Shown here in pieces: positions 26,745 through 35,744 of a stretch of DNA of 64,000 nucleotides. The notes beneath the pieces were generated by a model. It was not told where the DNA came from and searched no databases. It was given only the letters and a program-made list of their open reading frames with translations. The translations under genes and the position numbers were made by a program. Location of the stretch: assembly GCA_947479455.1 (NCBI GenBank), contig CANJZE010000019.1, forward strand, positions 31,807 through 95,806, written 5' to 3'. This stretch comes from Bacteroidota bacterium (GTDB lineage Bacteria; Bacteroidota; Bacteroidia; Chitinophagales; LD1). Numbering within the stretch: position 1 is the stretch's first letter; the number at the start of each line of letters is the position of its first letter.

Positions 26745-29021
26745 GTGGCAAAATCGAAATCAGCAATAGGTCGTTTCTTGAAATTCAATCCGAATAATTT
26801 TTGGGAAGTTTTTTTTCGCGTTCAACTAATTATTTGGTCGTTTTTTGTTTTAGTAGCTCTGTTTTTTATTGGTGTTAACTACGGCATACTTGGTAAAATG
26901 CCCGACCTTGATGCTATTCAAAATCCGAATAGCGCTGTAAGCACCAGCATTTATTCTGCCGATTATGAAGTGCTGGGTTCTTACTACAACGAGAACCGAA
27001 TAGAAATTTCTTACGATGAACTTTCTCCTTATTTGGTTAATGCATTGGTGGCAACCGAAGACAAACGTTTCTATGAGCACAGCGGCATTGATTTAAAAAG
27101 TCTGTTCCGCGCTATCACGTTGGCTTTTGTTCCGGGGCAAGATGGCGGTGGTGGCTCAACGCTTACCCAGCAATTAGCAAAAAATCTTTTCCATGCAGAT
27201 TTTGAAAGAGCCGGTGCGTTTACACGGCTTTCGCAAAAATTAAAAGAATGGGTTCTCGCTGCAAAGATAGAACGCACGTTTACGAAGGAAGAAATCATCA
27301 ACCTTTACCTCAACACAATTGGCTTTCATTACAACTCGTACGGAATCAAAACTGCCTCATTCACTTATTTCTATAAAACACCTAAAGAACTAAAGCCCGA
27401 AGAGGCCGCTATGCTTATTGGTATGTTGAATGCGCCTGCGCGTTTCAATCCGCGTATACATGAAGGGCGCGCTACTGAAAGACGAAACTTAGTGTTACGC
27501 AGAATGGCAGAAGCAAATGCAATTACACACCGTCAATGCGATTCACTTTCGAAATTGAAAATCAAATTAAACTTTCATAATCCCGATTATCGCGAAGGTG
27601 TGGGCACTTACATTCGCGAATACATTCGTCAGGAATTAAAAAACTGGTGCGATAAAAATCTCAAACCCGATGGCAGCAAGTGGGATGTATATGAAGACGG
27701 ACTCAAAGTTTTTACCACGATTGATTCTCGTATGCAAAAATATGCCGAGAGTGCAGTAGCAGAACATCTCACCAATTTGCAGGATGCGTATTTTAAAGAA
27801 TGGCACGGGCGCGACCCATGGAAAATTGGTTCGAGAGCCAAACCCGATTTGCTCGACAAGATGATGAAGCAAAGCGACCGTTATCAGGATTTGAACGCAC
27901 AGGGAAAAAGCAATGCTGAAATCAAAAAGATTTTCGAAACAAAAATTAGGATGGAGGTTTTTTCCTGGCATGGGGATAAAACCCAAAGCGTAGACACCGT
28001 GATGAGTCCGCTGGATTCACTTCGCTATTATCTGCAAATAATTCAGGTTGGGTTTTTAGCCGTGGACGCAAAAACAGGTGAAGTGAAAGCATGGATTGGC
28101 GGCCCGAACATTCGTTACTTTCAATTAGACCACGTAAAGAAAAGCACTAAGCGACAAGTGGGCTCAACCATGAAACCATTTTTGTATGCACTTGCACTTG
28201 AAAGAAATTATGAGCCGTGCTCACTCATTCCGTACCTGGCCCCCGAATGCCCCGGCATTGATGCGAGTTGGAATCCTGATGGAACTGATAAGTGGAGTGA
28301 GGGCGAATTGGTTCCTATGAAAGATGGGTTGGCTGCTTCTGACAATCGCATTACTGCTCGCATCATGTGCGACATTGGCGACCCAAATCAATTAGTTGAT
28401 TTCGCTCGACATTGTCAAATTGAAAGTAATCTCGATGCGGTGCCTTCATTGTGCCTTGGCACTTGCGATATTTCGCTTTACGAAATGGTAGGCGCTTATA
28501 CTTGCTTCGCCAACCTTGGCACTTACAGCAAACCATACTTCATTAAACGTATTGAAGACAAAGATGGAAACGTGTTGGCGCAATTCGGCACTACACAAAA
28601 AGAAGCCATACCCGAAAAAACCGCTTACACACTCACCGAAATGCTGAAGGGTGTAATCAATAAAGGAACAGCTGCATCGCTTCGGCCACACTATGGTTTG
28701 CAAATGCCGCTTGCGGGAAAAACCGGAACCACACAAAGCAATGCCGATGCCTGGTTCATGTGCTACAATCCCGATATAGTTGTTGGTGCCTGGGTAGGCT
28801 TCGAGCAACCGAGTGTTCACTTTGCATCGAATCATTCTGGTGCGGGTGCTACTGCAGCAATGCCGATTGTTGGCGCATTTTTGCGCAAGAGTTTCAACGA
28901 CCGCACGGTGCAATTAAAGCACGATGAGTTTTCGTTACCGAGCGATTCTTCTGCGCTGTTTAGTTTTAATTGCAGTGCAATAGACACTAGCAAGAAAGAA
29001 GAAACACCATCTTCACCATAA
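26745..29021 (+). CDS. mrcA: Class A penicillin-binding protein (glycosyltransferase/transpeptidase, PBP1A type)
   Basis: 758 residues from GTG 26745. One N-terminal membrane anchor (~25-48) is followed by a GT51 peptidoglycan glycosyltransferase domain with the catalytic Glu in ATEDKRFYEHSGID (~104) and GGSTLTQQLAKN. The transpeptidase domain has the acyl-enzyme Ser in GSTMKPF (~474), the second motif SDN (~532) and KTGTT (~659). It polymerises and cross-links peptidoglycan in the periplasm. All catalytic motifs are intact. The GTG start is the first in frame and is preceded by a TAAATTTG box. Confidence 0.95.
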   Translation: MAKSKSAIGRFLKFNPNNFWEVFFRVQLIIWSFFVLVALFFIGVNYGILGKMPDLDAIQNPNSAVSTSIYSADYEVLGSYYNENRIEISYDELSPYLVNALVATEDKRFYEHSGIDLKSLFRAITLAFVPGQDGGGGSTLTQQLAKNLFHADFERAGAFTRLSQKLKEWVLAAKIERTFTKEEIINLYLNTIGFHYNSYGIKTASFTYFYKTPKELKPEEAAMLIGMLNAPARFNPRIHEGRATERRNLVLRRMAEANAITHRQCDSLSKLKIKLNFHNPDYREGVGTYIREYIRQELKNWCDKNLKPDGSKWDVYEDGLKVFTTIDSRMQKYAESAVAEHLTNLQDAYFKEWHGRDPWKIGSRAKPDLLDKMMKQSDRYQDLNAQGKSNAEIKKIFETKIRMEVFSWHGDKTQSVDTVMSPLDSLRYYLQIIQVGFLAVDAKTGEVKAWIGGPNIRYFQLDHVKKSTKRQVGSTMKPFLYALALERNYEPCSLIPYLAPECPGIDASWNPDGTDKWSEGELVPMKDGLAASDNRITARIMCDIGDPNQLVDFARHCQIESNLDAVPSLCLGTCDISLYEMVGAYTCFANLGTYSKPYFIKRIEDKDGNVLAQFGTTQKEAIPEKTAYTLTEMLKGVINKGTAASLRPHYGLQMPLAGKTGTTQSNADAWFMCYNPDIVVGAWVGFEQPSVHFASNHSGAGATAAMPIVGAFLRKSFNDRTVQLKHDEFSLPSDSSALFSFNCSAIDTSKKEETPSSP

Positions 29022-29033
29022 ATTGTTATTCAC

Positions 29034-29041
29034 TATCTTTG
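29034..29041 (+). promoter_or_regulatory. Candidate -7 promoter box of the toxin-antitoxin pair
   Basis: TATCTTTG is a perfect TAnnTTTG 13 nt upstream of the antitoxin ATG. No good -33 TTG is seen at the expected distance. Confidence 0.45.
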
Positions 29042-29054
29042 AAAAAATTTTACC

Positions 29055-29243
29055 ATGAGCTACCTTGTATTAAAACCGAAGTCGAAAAAAGAAGAAACCT
29101 TTTTGAAACAATTGGCAGATATGCTGAACGTAGAATATCAAAAAATATCTTTAGAAGATTACATGAAAGATATTTCTGAAAGCAGAAAACAATTCAAGCA
29201 AGGAAAAAAGGTTTCACTGGCATCGCTGGCAAATGGCATTTGA
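29055..29243 (+). CDS. Antitoxin (DUF2683-like) of a RelE module
   Basis: 62 residues, small and charged (VLKPKSKKEETFLKQLADMLNVEYQKISLEDYMKDISESRKQF...VSLASLANGI). Such proteins precede RelE-type toxins in Bacteroidota. It overlaps the downstream toxin gene by 11 nt (29233-29243), the same overlap length as in the ParE module at 19 kb. It probably binds the toxin and represses the operon. Confidence 0.8.
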   Translation: MSYLVLKPKSKKEETFLKQLADMLNVEYQKISLEDYMKDISESRKQFKQGKKVSLASLANGI

Positions 29244-29487
29244 AATAAATTTTTCTGAACGAGCAGCTAAAGAATTTAAGAAGCTCGATAAGCAAGTTCA
29301 AAAACGAATTATTGATAAACTCACCGAATATGCCGAAGCGGAAAATTTAAGCGAGGCAAAAAAACTCGTCAATTCCGATTTGGGTCAATGGCGTTATCGC
29401 GTTGGCGACTACAGAATAATTTTTGATTTAGCAGAAAAAGAAATTCGGATTTTAAAAGTTGCGCATCGTAGTGAGGTGTATGAATAA
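29233..29487 (+). CDS. RelE-family mRNA interferase toxin
   Basis: 84 residues, typical RelE length. It starts with MAFEINFSERAAKEFKKLDKQVQKRIIDKL and contains the conserved LGQWRYRVGDYRIIFDLAEKEIRILKVAHRSEVY, the RelE/YoeB-type catalytic-strand region with R, Y and H residues. It is predicted to cleave mRNA at the ribosome when the antitoxin is lost. It is coupled to the upstream antitoxin and followed by a methylase gene after 6 nt. Confidence 0.9.
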   Translation: MAFEINFSERAAKEFKKLDKQVQKRIIDKLTEYAEAENLSEAKKLVNSDLGQWRYRVGDYRIIFDLAEKEIRILKVAHRSEVYE

Positions 29488-29493
29488 AAAACT

Positions 29494-30192
29494 ATGAGCG
29501 GAAAATTATTTCTCATTCCTTCTTTTCTTGGCGAAGACAATCCATCAATCATAACTGACCAAATAAAAAATTGCGTTCAGGACTTGAATGAATTTATTGT
29601 GGAAGATGCGCGCACCGCCCGTAGATATTTGCGCGCCATTGGTTTCAAAAAGAATTTTGATACCGAAGTTACCATGCACGAATTAGACAAACACACGAAG
29701 CAGCAGAACTGTCAATTGCTTTTGCAAAATGTAATGCAGGGAAAAAACGCGGGTATAATTTCTGAAGCTGGAAATCCTTGCATTGCCGATCCCGGAAGTG
29801 AAGTGGTGGCGTTTGCACACGTCTACGATATTGAAATTGTTCCGCTGGTTGGTCCTTCTTCTATTTTGCTTGCACTAATTGCTTCGGGTTTCAACGGACA
29901 GCAATTTTGTTTTAATGGTTACCTGCCAATTGACAGCGCACAACGCACCGGGAAATTAAAGAAGCTAGAATCTGCTTCAAAAAATACCACGCAACTTTTT
30001 ATGGAAACTCCTTTCCGCAATCAAAAATTATTTGATGAAGTTTTAAGAAGCTGCAATCCCGATACGAATCTTTGCATTGCCTGCGACCTTACTTTGCCCA
30101 CTCAGTTTATCCGCACAAAAAAAATTGCGGCATGGAAGAATGATAAGATAGATATTAATAAGCGGTATTGTATTTTTCTTTTCGGTGTGTGA
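29494..30192 (+). CDS. RsmI-like SAM-dependent methyltransferase (tetrapyrrole methylase fold)
   Basis: 232 residues. The tetrapyrrole/corrin methylase fold is indicated by GKLFLIPSFLGED (1-15), the glycine motif ISEAGNPCIADPGSEVVAFAH (~88-108) and VGPSSILLALIASGFNG (~120-137). It resembles RsmI, which methylates 16S rRNA C1402, but is the shorter paralogue frequent in Bacteroidota, often annotated only as SAM-dependent methyltransferase. The target is uncertain. It starts 6 nt after the RelE stop. Confidence 0.82.
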   Translation: MSGKLFLIPSFLGEDNPSIITDQIKNCVQDLNEFIVEDARTARRYLRAIGFKKNFDTEVTMHELDKHTKQQNCQLLLQNVMQGKNAGIISEAGNPCIADPGSEVVAFAHVYDIEIVPLVGPSSILLALIASGFNGQQFCFNGYLPIDSAQRTGKLKKLESASKNTTQLFMETPFRNQKLFDEVLRSCNPDTNLCIACDLTLPTQFIRTKKIAAWKNDKIDINKRYCIFLFGV

Positions 30193-30209
30193 ATTTGTAA
30201 TTTCAACAA

Positions 30210-31256
30210 ATGAAACAATCCTTCTTTAACGCGCAACAGATGCCGCTCATCATCGAGCCTAACGGCACTGGAAATTCTAAACAAGAATTATTACAATGGA
30301 TGCGTGCGAACCAAGAAGATTTAGAGAAAAAATTTTTTAAACACGGTGCTATCCTTTTCCGCGGTTTCGAAATTGATACACCAAAAGCTTTTGAAGATGT
30401 TGCGCTTCAAGTTGATGGTCGCTTGAAGAACGATTACTACGGTACATCGCCAAGAAATATTGTGAAGGACACCACTTACGTTTATACCGCGAGCGAGCTG
30501 CCGGGTTATTATCCTATTCCGCAACATTGCGAAATGACCTATGTGAAACATCCGCCCATCAGCATATTTTTTTATTGCCACGTGGAACCTTCCTATGGTG
30601 GCGAATCGCCTCTGTGCAATTTTAGAAAAGTGTATGCTGATATAAATCCAAAAATTCGTGAGGAGTTCGACACGAAAGGAATTATTACCGTGCGCAATTA
30701 TTCTAACCCGAAAAAGAATAATCCGTTCAATTTATTTCAGCTGAAGAAGTGGAACGAAATTTTTCATACCAGCGATAAAGCCGAAGTAGAAAAACAATGT
30801 CGCGAACAGGAAATAGAATTTGAATGGTTGAAGGACGATAACCTTCGATTACTACATCGCACACCAGCAACTATAACACACCCCATTACCGGAGAAAAAG
30901 TTTGGTTTAATCATGCACAAGTTTTTCATCCGGCAAGCGCACCGGTAGAATATAAATTCATTCATGCGCATCAACAGCGCGCAAAAACGTTTTTCTGGAA
31001 AACATTTATTGCAGCTATGGTGAAAATAAAATCGCTACACACCAAACCAATTGAGCAAAGCATGAATGTGCTCTTTGGTGATGGCACAGCTGTGCCCGAT
31101 AGTTATATGCAGCACATTGAAGAGGTCATCTGGAAAAACTTAGTCATTATTCCCTGGAAACAAAACGATGTGATAGCTTTAGATAATTTCAGCACCTCAC
31201 ATGGTCGTTTACCATTTGAAGGCAAGCGGCAAATATTGGTTTGTTGGAGCGCATAA
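30210..31256 (+). CDS. TauD/TfdA-family Fe(II)/2-oxoglutarate dioxygenase
   Basis: 348 residues. The iron-binding facial triad appears as HCEMTY (H ~107, E) and a distal His in FSTSHGRLPF (~330). ILFRGFEIDTPKAFEDVA and SPRNIVKDTTYVYTASELP fit the SyrP/TauD group. The substrate cannot be told. The third parS-like arm (30574-30589) lies in the coding region, read as CHVEP. It is preceded by the RsmI-like gene (17 nt) and followed after 6 nt by the symporter gene, so these three are likely one transcript. Confidence 0.85.
   Translation: MKQSFFNAQQMPLIIEPNGTGNSKQELLQWMRANQEDLEKKFFKHGAILFRGFEIDTPKAFEDVALQVDGRLKNDYYGTSPRNIVKDTTYVYTASELPGYYPIPQHCEMTYVKHPPISIFFYCHVEPSYGGESPLCNFRKVYADINPKIREEFDTKGIITVRNYSNPKKNNPFNLFQLKKWNEIFHTSDKAEVEKQCREQEIEFEWLKDDNLRLLHRTPATITHPITGEKVWFNHAQVFHPASAPVEYKFIHAHQQRAKTFFWKTFIAAMVKIKSLHTKPIEQSMNVLFGDGTAVPDSYMQHIEEVIWKNLVIIPWKQNDVIALDNFSTSHGRLPFEGKRQILVCWSA
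30574..30589. other. parS: parS-like site 4 (inside dioxygenase gene)
   Basis: ATTGCCACGTGGAACC shares the exact 12-mer GCCACGTGGAAC with sites 2 and 3. The right half matches the Pseudomonas-type parS arm. Confidence 0.4.
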
Positions 31257-31262
31257 CAACAC

Positions 31263-32162
31263 ATGAACGAACTCGATACCATAAAAATTTCTTTCAGTGA
31301 ACACGGCTTAATGGTGCTCAACATCATTCTAGGTTTTATTCTGTTTGGCATAGCTCTCGAACTCAAGAAAGAAGATTTCATCAACCTGATTAAAAACAAG
31401 AAGACAACCTTTGTCGGTCTCTCGGCACATTTCATTCTATTACCTCTACTCACTTTCGCCCTCGTAAAACTTTTACATCCACCACCATCTGTTGCCCTCG
31501 GAATGATTTTAGTTGGAGCATGCCCCGGTGGAAACATGAGTAATATGTTCACTCACCTTGCTAAAGGAAATACCGCGCTTGCTGTTGGTTTAACTTCTGT
31601 ATCGCACATGCTCGCCATCATTATGACTCCTTTCAATTTTTCTTTCTATGGAGGATTAGATACCGAAACCGCTGCACTACTCAAAACAATTCACCTCGAT
31701 GTGTTCGATGTGTTTCAAACTATTGTTTTTGTTATCGGTATTCCGCTCGTGGTTGGTATTTTTCTGAATTACAAAAAACCTGTTTTCGCAGAAAAACTGA
31801 AGAAGATTATGAAACCGTTTTCGTTGATTGCCTTTGCTGCTTTTTTGATTGCAGCATTTGCGGGCAATGCAAAAGTCTTCACCGCTAACTTCACTACCAT
31901 TATGCCGCTGGTGGTCATTCACAACGCTGTTGCATTGAGTGGTGGTTTTCTTTTCGCCAAACTATTGCGCTTAGAATTTCGTGATGTAAAAACCATCACC
32001 TTCGAAACCGGAGTGCAGAATGCAGGGCTCGGACTCATTCTCATTTTTACTTTTTTCAATGGGCTGGGTGGTATGGCAATAGTTGCCGCAAGCTGGGGAG
32101 TTTGGCATTTGGTAAGCGGAGGTGCACTGGCTTTTTACTGGGGCAGAAAAACTACTGCGTAG
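31263..32162 (+). CDS. Bile acid:sodium symporter family carrier (BASS/SBF)
   Basis: 299 residues with about nine hydrophobic segments. The family motif occurs near residue 80-100 as GACPGGNMSNMFTHLAKGNTALA (CPGG..SN.....G). The C-terminal half repeats the fold with ETGVQNAGLGLILIFTFF. It is a sodium-coupled uptake carrier for an organic anion; the real substrate is unknown in such bacteria. Its 3' end overlaps the stop region of psd convergently by 11 nt. Confidence 0.88.
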   Translation: MNELDTIKISFSEHGLMVLNIILGFILFGIALELKKEDFINLIKNKKTTFVGLSAHFILLPLLTFALVKLLHPPPSVALGMILVGACPGGNMSNMFTHLAKGNTALAVGLTSVSHMLAIIMTPFNFSFYGGLDTETAALLKTIHLDVFDVFQTIVFVIGIPLVVGIFLNYKKPVFAEKLKKIMKPFSLIAFAAFLIAAFAGNAKVFTANFTTIMPLVVIHNAVALSGGFLFAKLLRLEFRDVKTITFETGVQNAGLGLILIFTFFNGLGGMAIVAASWGVWHLVSGGALAFYWGRKTTA

Positions 32163-32787
32163 CAATCACCGTTTCTCCATCAATGGTTACATCGCCCTTC
32201 TTCGCCAACACATTTACATCGTGCGGCAATAAAATAGTAACCTGACTTCCAAGCTTTATTAAACCAATTACCTCTCCTTGTTTCACTTCCTGATTTGGAT
32301 GCGTGTAGTCCACAATTCTTCTGGCTAAAAAACCCGCAATCTGAATCACCTTATATTTTTTTCCCGTGGTGGTCCCCATTAAAAATTCATTGTGCTCATT
32401 TTCAAAACGAATGCCAAAGCGGTTACTCATCACCACCGCATTATTAAAACTGCCTTTTGTATATTTTTCGCTGATTACTTTTCCGGCAATGGGAGCTCGT
32501 TGAAAATGCACGTTGGTTGGATCCATTTGAATAGAAACAATAGTACCTGCGGTATCCACATCCTTTGTCCACACGTTGATAATGCCAAACTCCTTCTTAA
32601 GAATGGTAAGATTTTCCTTATTCCATTTATTGACCGACACAACTACACCATTTGCCGGAGACACAAACACCGATTCGTTATTGGGAATATTTCTTGGCGG
32701 TTGTCGCAAAAACCAAAACTGGTAATAAGCAAACATAAAAATAGATATTCCTAAAATGGCAAACAGAATTCGCTTCACAATTTTCAT
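32152..32787 (-). CDS. psd: Phosphatidylserine decarboxylase proenzyme (short form)
   Basis: 211 residues, the short archaeal/Bacteroidota type. One N-terminal membrane segment precedes the Psd fold (VFVSPANGVVVSVN, DPTNVHFQRAPIAGKV). Autocleavage should occur between Gly and Ser in KLGSQVTILLP (~178-179). The family motif is usually LGST, so Gln replaces Thr after the serine, an accepted variant. It makes phosphatidylethanolamine from phosphatidylserine at the inner membrane. No phosphatidylserine synthase gene is visible beside it. Confidence 0.9.
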   Translation of the reverse strand: MKIVKRILFAILGISIFMFAYYQFWFLRQPPRNIPNNESVFVSPANGVVVSVNKWNKENLTILKKEFGIINVWTKDVDTAGTIVSIQMDPTNVHFQRAPIAGKVISEKYTKGSFNNAVVMSNRFGIRFENEHNEFLMGTTTGKKYKVIQIAGFLARRIVDYTHPNQEVKQGEVIGLIKLGSQVTILLPHDVNVLAKKGDVTIDGETVIATQ

Positions 32788-32824
32788 TATGCTAAACTAA
32801 ACGAAGCCATTTGATAATAGGAAA

Positions 32825-33610
32825 TTATTTTGTAGAAGCAGAAGCAGAAGCAGCATCTATAAATTGATAATAACCGTTTGCGCTTACATAAACATCAGGA
32901 AGACTTTTTGTTTTTTCAAATAACTGATAGCCGTACTGAAGATTTTTCCAAAGCTTTGTGTTACTATTAAATTCTCTAAAACGAGAATAGTATTCCATGT
33001 TAATGACCGTAGGTTTGAAAGGAAAAATTTGAACCGGAATTTTTTGCTGTCCATTTGTTTTTGCCTTAACAGCACAAATGTAAATATCCTCTATGTAATA
33101 GTTACTCATAGCCATACAACCGGCACTTGCTTTTCCTCCATGAATATAAATATCACCCCCTTTGCGTGGTGCATTGCTCAAACGCATATCCGATTCGTTA
33201 GGATAACTAACACCTAATGATAAATGATAATTGCTTTGTGGATTAAAATCATTGATGTAATAAAATCCTTCCGGCACCTGACAATCGCCCTGTTGCCGTT
33301 TTGGCCCTAACGTTCCACTCATTGAATAAATTCCAAACTGATTAAACAACACATATTTACCGTCTGGTTTCTGTACCCAAACCTCCATAATTGCCTCTTG
33401 TTTAAAAACCCTCAAAAACATATTGCCAAATGTTTCCTCAGGAATTTCCTTTGAACGGCATTTCATTTTAAAATATTCTTCCTTTCGCGAATAAGCATCG
33501 CTTACTCGTTCAAAGTTTTTCTGTGTGTCCTCAAACGAAAAAGAACTCGGCATAAAAGCCGAGGTAATAAAAAAAACAAGTAAGATAAAAATGACCTTCA
33601 TTACTTTCAT
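32825..33610 (-). CDS. L,D-transpeptidase (YafK/YkuD-type) exported protein
   Basis: 261 residues with signal peptide MKVMKVIFILLVFFITSAFM. The catalytic signature IHGGKASAGCMAMS places His ~156 and the nucleophile Cys ~164 as in YkuD-domain L,D-transpeptidases. 'GDCQVPEGFYYINDFNP' is the conserved strand upstream. It is predicted to form 3-3 cross-links in peptidoglycan or attach proteins to it, in the periplasm. The Ala/Ser-rich tail (DAASASASTK) is low complexity. It lies directly beside the 0.5-kb candidate origin region. Confidence 0.88.
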   Translation of the reverse strand: MKVMKVIFILLVFFITSAFMPSSFSFEDTQKNFERVSDAYSRKEEYFKMKCRSKEIPEETFGNMFLRVFKQEAIMEVWVQKPDGKYVLFNQFGIYSMSGTLGPKRQQGDCQVPEGFYYINDFNPQSNYHLSLGVSYPNESDMRLSNAPRKGGDIYIHGGKASAGCMAMSNYYIEDIYICAVKAKTNGQQKIPVQIFPFKPTVINMEYYSRFREFNSNTKLWKNLQYGYQLFEKTKSLPDVYVSANGYYQFIDAASASASTK

Positions 33611-34108
33611 AAAAAAAACGCTCCCTTTAATTTCCTCTTTGACTTATAAAACTTCAATTTATATACGACAATAGCAAAAAATGGTTTTCGGGAAAGATTT
33701 GTTTTTTACACCATCCACATCCTGTATTAATTATAAAAGGTTAAATAAAATTTATAGCCCTTATTATTAGGGCTGTTAATTGTTAGATAAACTTTATGGT
33801 TTAAAATTTTGATTGCCCGTTTTTAAAAGAATATAAACACCAATTCACATACACTGTTACTTGCTGAAGCGCGTAAATCCTCAAAAGCGTAGGTTTATTC
33901 ACAAGCTGTGGATAGCGATGTTGACATCAAAAACTGCATAAGTTTCTTCTAACATCGTGTGGATTGCTGTGTGGATTACCACAAACTTTTACAAGAAAAA
34001 AAGAACGAGGAGACGCACGTTTTTAAAATCAACTAAACCAAAAATAGTTGCGCGCTACTTACCCACAGTTTTCATCCTTAATTCACATGGTGTGTGTGGA
34101 AAGGGTTT
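33611..34108. other. oriC: Candidate chromosomal replication origin (oriC) with clustered DnaA-box-like sites
   Basis: This 498-bp non-coding region is the longest gene-free interval in the window. Counting TTATNCACA with at most one mismatch gives TTATTCACA (33895-33903), CTATCCACA (complement of 33907-33915), TAATCCACA (complement of 33970-33978), TTACCCACA (34059-34067) and TAATTCACA (34079-34087). At least three more have two mismatches (33711-33719, 33841-33849, 33958-33966). An AT-rich stretch (33721-33840) next to the boxes could be the unwinding element. The location among psd, L,D-transpeptidase and nadD is compatible, since Bacteroidota origins often do not flank dnaA. Function is inferred from box density only. 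Confidence 0.5.
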
Positions 34109-34684
34109 TTACTTACTGTAGAGTTTCATTTCGTCAATGTATTTCCAAACGGGCTCAGGAAGAAAATACTGCATTGAGACTCCTTTTTTTAGATTCTCCC
34201 GAATGAATGTGGCAGATATATCAAGGAAAGGAAACTCCAGAAAATGAATCTGCTTGTTTTTGGGAAAAGGATTTGTGTCGGCATTTCTTCTGCTATAAAC
34301 GTAAACAGGATAGTTCTGCAAAATTAAGTCGTAGTTCTTCCATTTATGAAGAGTCTCCAAATTATCGCTGCCCATAATTAAAGAGAACTCGTGTTGAGGA
34401 TATTTTTCCTGGAGATAAGTAAGTGTATCAATAGTATAGCTCGGCTTCGGCAATTTGAATTCTATATTTGACGCCTTCAGGTTTTTGTTGTCTTCAATGG
34501 CAAGGTTGATTAAATGCAATCGATCGTATTCGCGTAGCAAAGTTTCTTTTTGCTTTAAAGGATTTTGCGGACTCACCACCAACCAAACTTTTTCAAGCTC
34601 GGTTGTTTCACAAACATAGTTGGCAATAATCAAGTGACCATTGTGAACCGGATTAAACGAGCCAAAGAAGAGACCAATTTTCAT
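34109..34684 (-). CDS. nadD: Nicotinate-nucleotide adenylyltransferase
   Basis: 191 residues. The nucleotidyltransferase motif GSFNPVHNGHL (residues 8-18) carries the HxGH-type signature. 'SPQNPLKQKETLLREYDRLHLINLAI' and 'SYTIDTLTYLQEKYP' are NadD-specific, and 'FPFLDISATFIRENLKKG' is the usual ISSTxIR-type motif. It adenylates nicotinate mononucleotide in NAD synthesis. Its start shares the last base of the corA stop (34684), so the two genes are translationally coupled. Confidence 0.95.
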   Translation of the reverse strand: MKIGLFFGSFNPVHNGHLIIANYVCETTELEKVWLVVSPQNPLKQKETLLREYDRLHLINLAIEDNKNLKASNIEFKLPKPSYTIDTLTYLQEKYPQHEFSLIMGSDNLETLHKWKNYDLILQNYPVYVYSRRNADTNPFPKNKQIHFLEFPFLDISATFIRENLKKGVSMQYFLPEPVWKYIDEMKLYSK

Positions 34685-35703
34685 TAGCTGTCTTTATCAA
34701 AATCTTTTATGGAAAGCCAGTTGCGCTTGAAGGCGAAATAGGTAAGTATTACGGCAATAAACGCCATTGCTGTCACCAACTCCCAAAAGCCGTACAAATC
34801 ATCGGTGTGTGGTATATGAGTAAAGTTCATTCCATATATGCTGGCAATAAAATTCAATGGCAACAACACAAACGAAACACCGGTAAGTGTTTTCATTACG
34901 TTGTTCATTTTGTGATTTTGTAGCGAGTAATACAAATCCATCAAGCCGCTTAATTGGTCGCGCAGGAAGTCGAGCTCTTCCACATTGCGGGTCATGTGGT
35001 CTTGTAAATCGCGCAAATAATATTTGTTGTCGGCTTCGAAATATTCAATTTCATTACGAATTAAATTTGTAATCAAGTCGCGCACGGGAATAATGTGTTT
35101 GCGCATAGAAAGCACCTCGCCCTTTAATTGTTGCAACGTAAGTAATTGCGAATCGTTTGAATTAGAAAAAATTTCCTGCTCTAGTTTTTCTACACGCATC
35201 TCTACATCCTCTATCACCAAAAAATATTGGTCAATAATAGTGTCGAGCAATGTATAAAGTAAATGGTCTTCACCCTTCTTTCGAATGTTGCCGGTGTTAT
35301 TTGTCAGTTTGTCGCCAACTAGTTTTTTAAAAACACCAAACTCCCTTTCGCGAAAACTAAGCAACACATTATCGCGTAGCACAAAACTCACTTGCTGGTC
35401 TTGCACTTCTCCATTAACCAAAGCAACCATGCGCAACACCACATACAAGGAATCGTTATAGTCCTCAATTTTTGCGCGCTGATTCGGGTTTTGAATATCC
35501 TCGACTACCAAGGGGTGCAGATTGTAAAGTTCTGCCGCCTGCCGCAACATTTCTTTGTCTTCTATGCCTAAAATATTGACCCAGTTTACATGAGCACTTT
35601 TATCCTTTAAGGCACAGGCTTGCAGCGTTGTGTTTTCTTCGAATACGAATTCATTTTCGTTGTAGTGGTAAAAAGAAATTTTCGATTTTGAATCGGTAAC
35701 CAT
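34684..35703 (-). CDS. corA: CorA-family Mg2+/Co2+ transporter
   Basis: 339 residues from ATG 35703 (MVTDSKSKISFYHYNENEF). An upstream ATG at 35766 would overlap the divergent methyltransferase gene, so 35703 is preferred. The long cytoplasmic domain ends in two membrane helices, and the signature YGMNF is present near residue 288 at the end of the first (FIASIYGMNFTHIPHTDD). It imports magnesium or cobalt by membrane potential as a pentamer. Coupled to nadD downstream. Confidence 0.93.
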   Translation of the reverse strand: MVTDSKSKISFYHYNENEFVFEENTTLQACALKDKSAHVNWVNILGIEDKEMLRQAAELYNLHPLVVEDIQNPNQRAKIEDYNDSLYVVLRMVALVNGEVQDQQVSFVLRDNVLLSFREREFGVFKKLVGDKLTNNTGNIRKKGEDHLLYTLLDTIIDQYFLVIEDVEMRVEKLEQEIFSNSNDSQLLTLQQLKGEVLSMRKHIIPVRDLITNLIRNEIEYFEADNKYYLRDLQDHMTRNVEELDFLRDQLSGLMDLYYSLQNHKMNNVMKTLTGVSFVLLPLNFIASIYGMNFTHIPHTDDLYGFWELVTAMAFIAVILTYFAFKRNWLSIKDFDKDS

Positions 35704-35744
35704 TGCGCTGCGCAAAATAATAATAACTGATAGATTCGTGCGCG

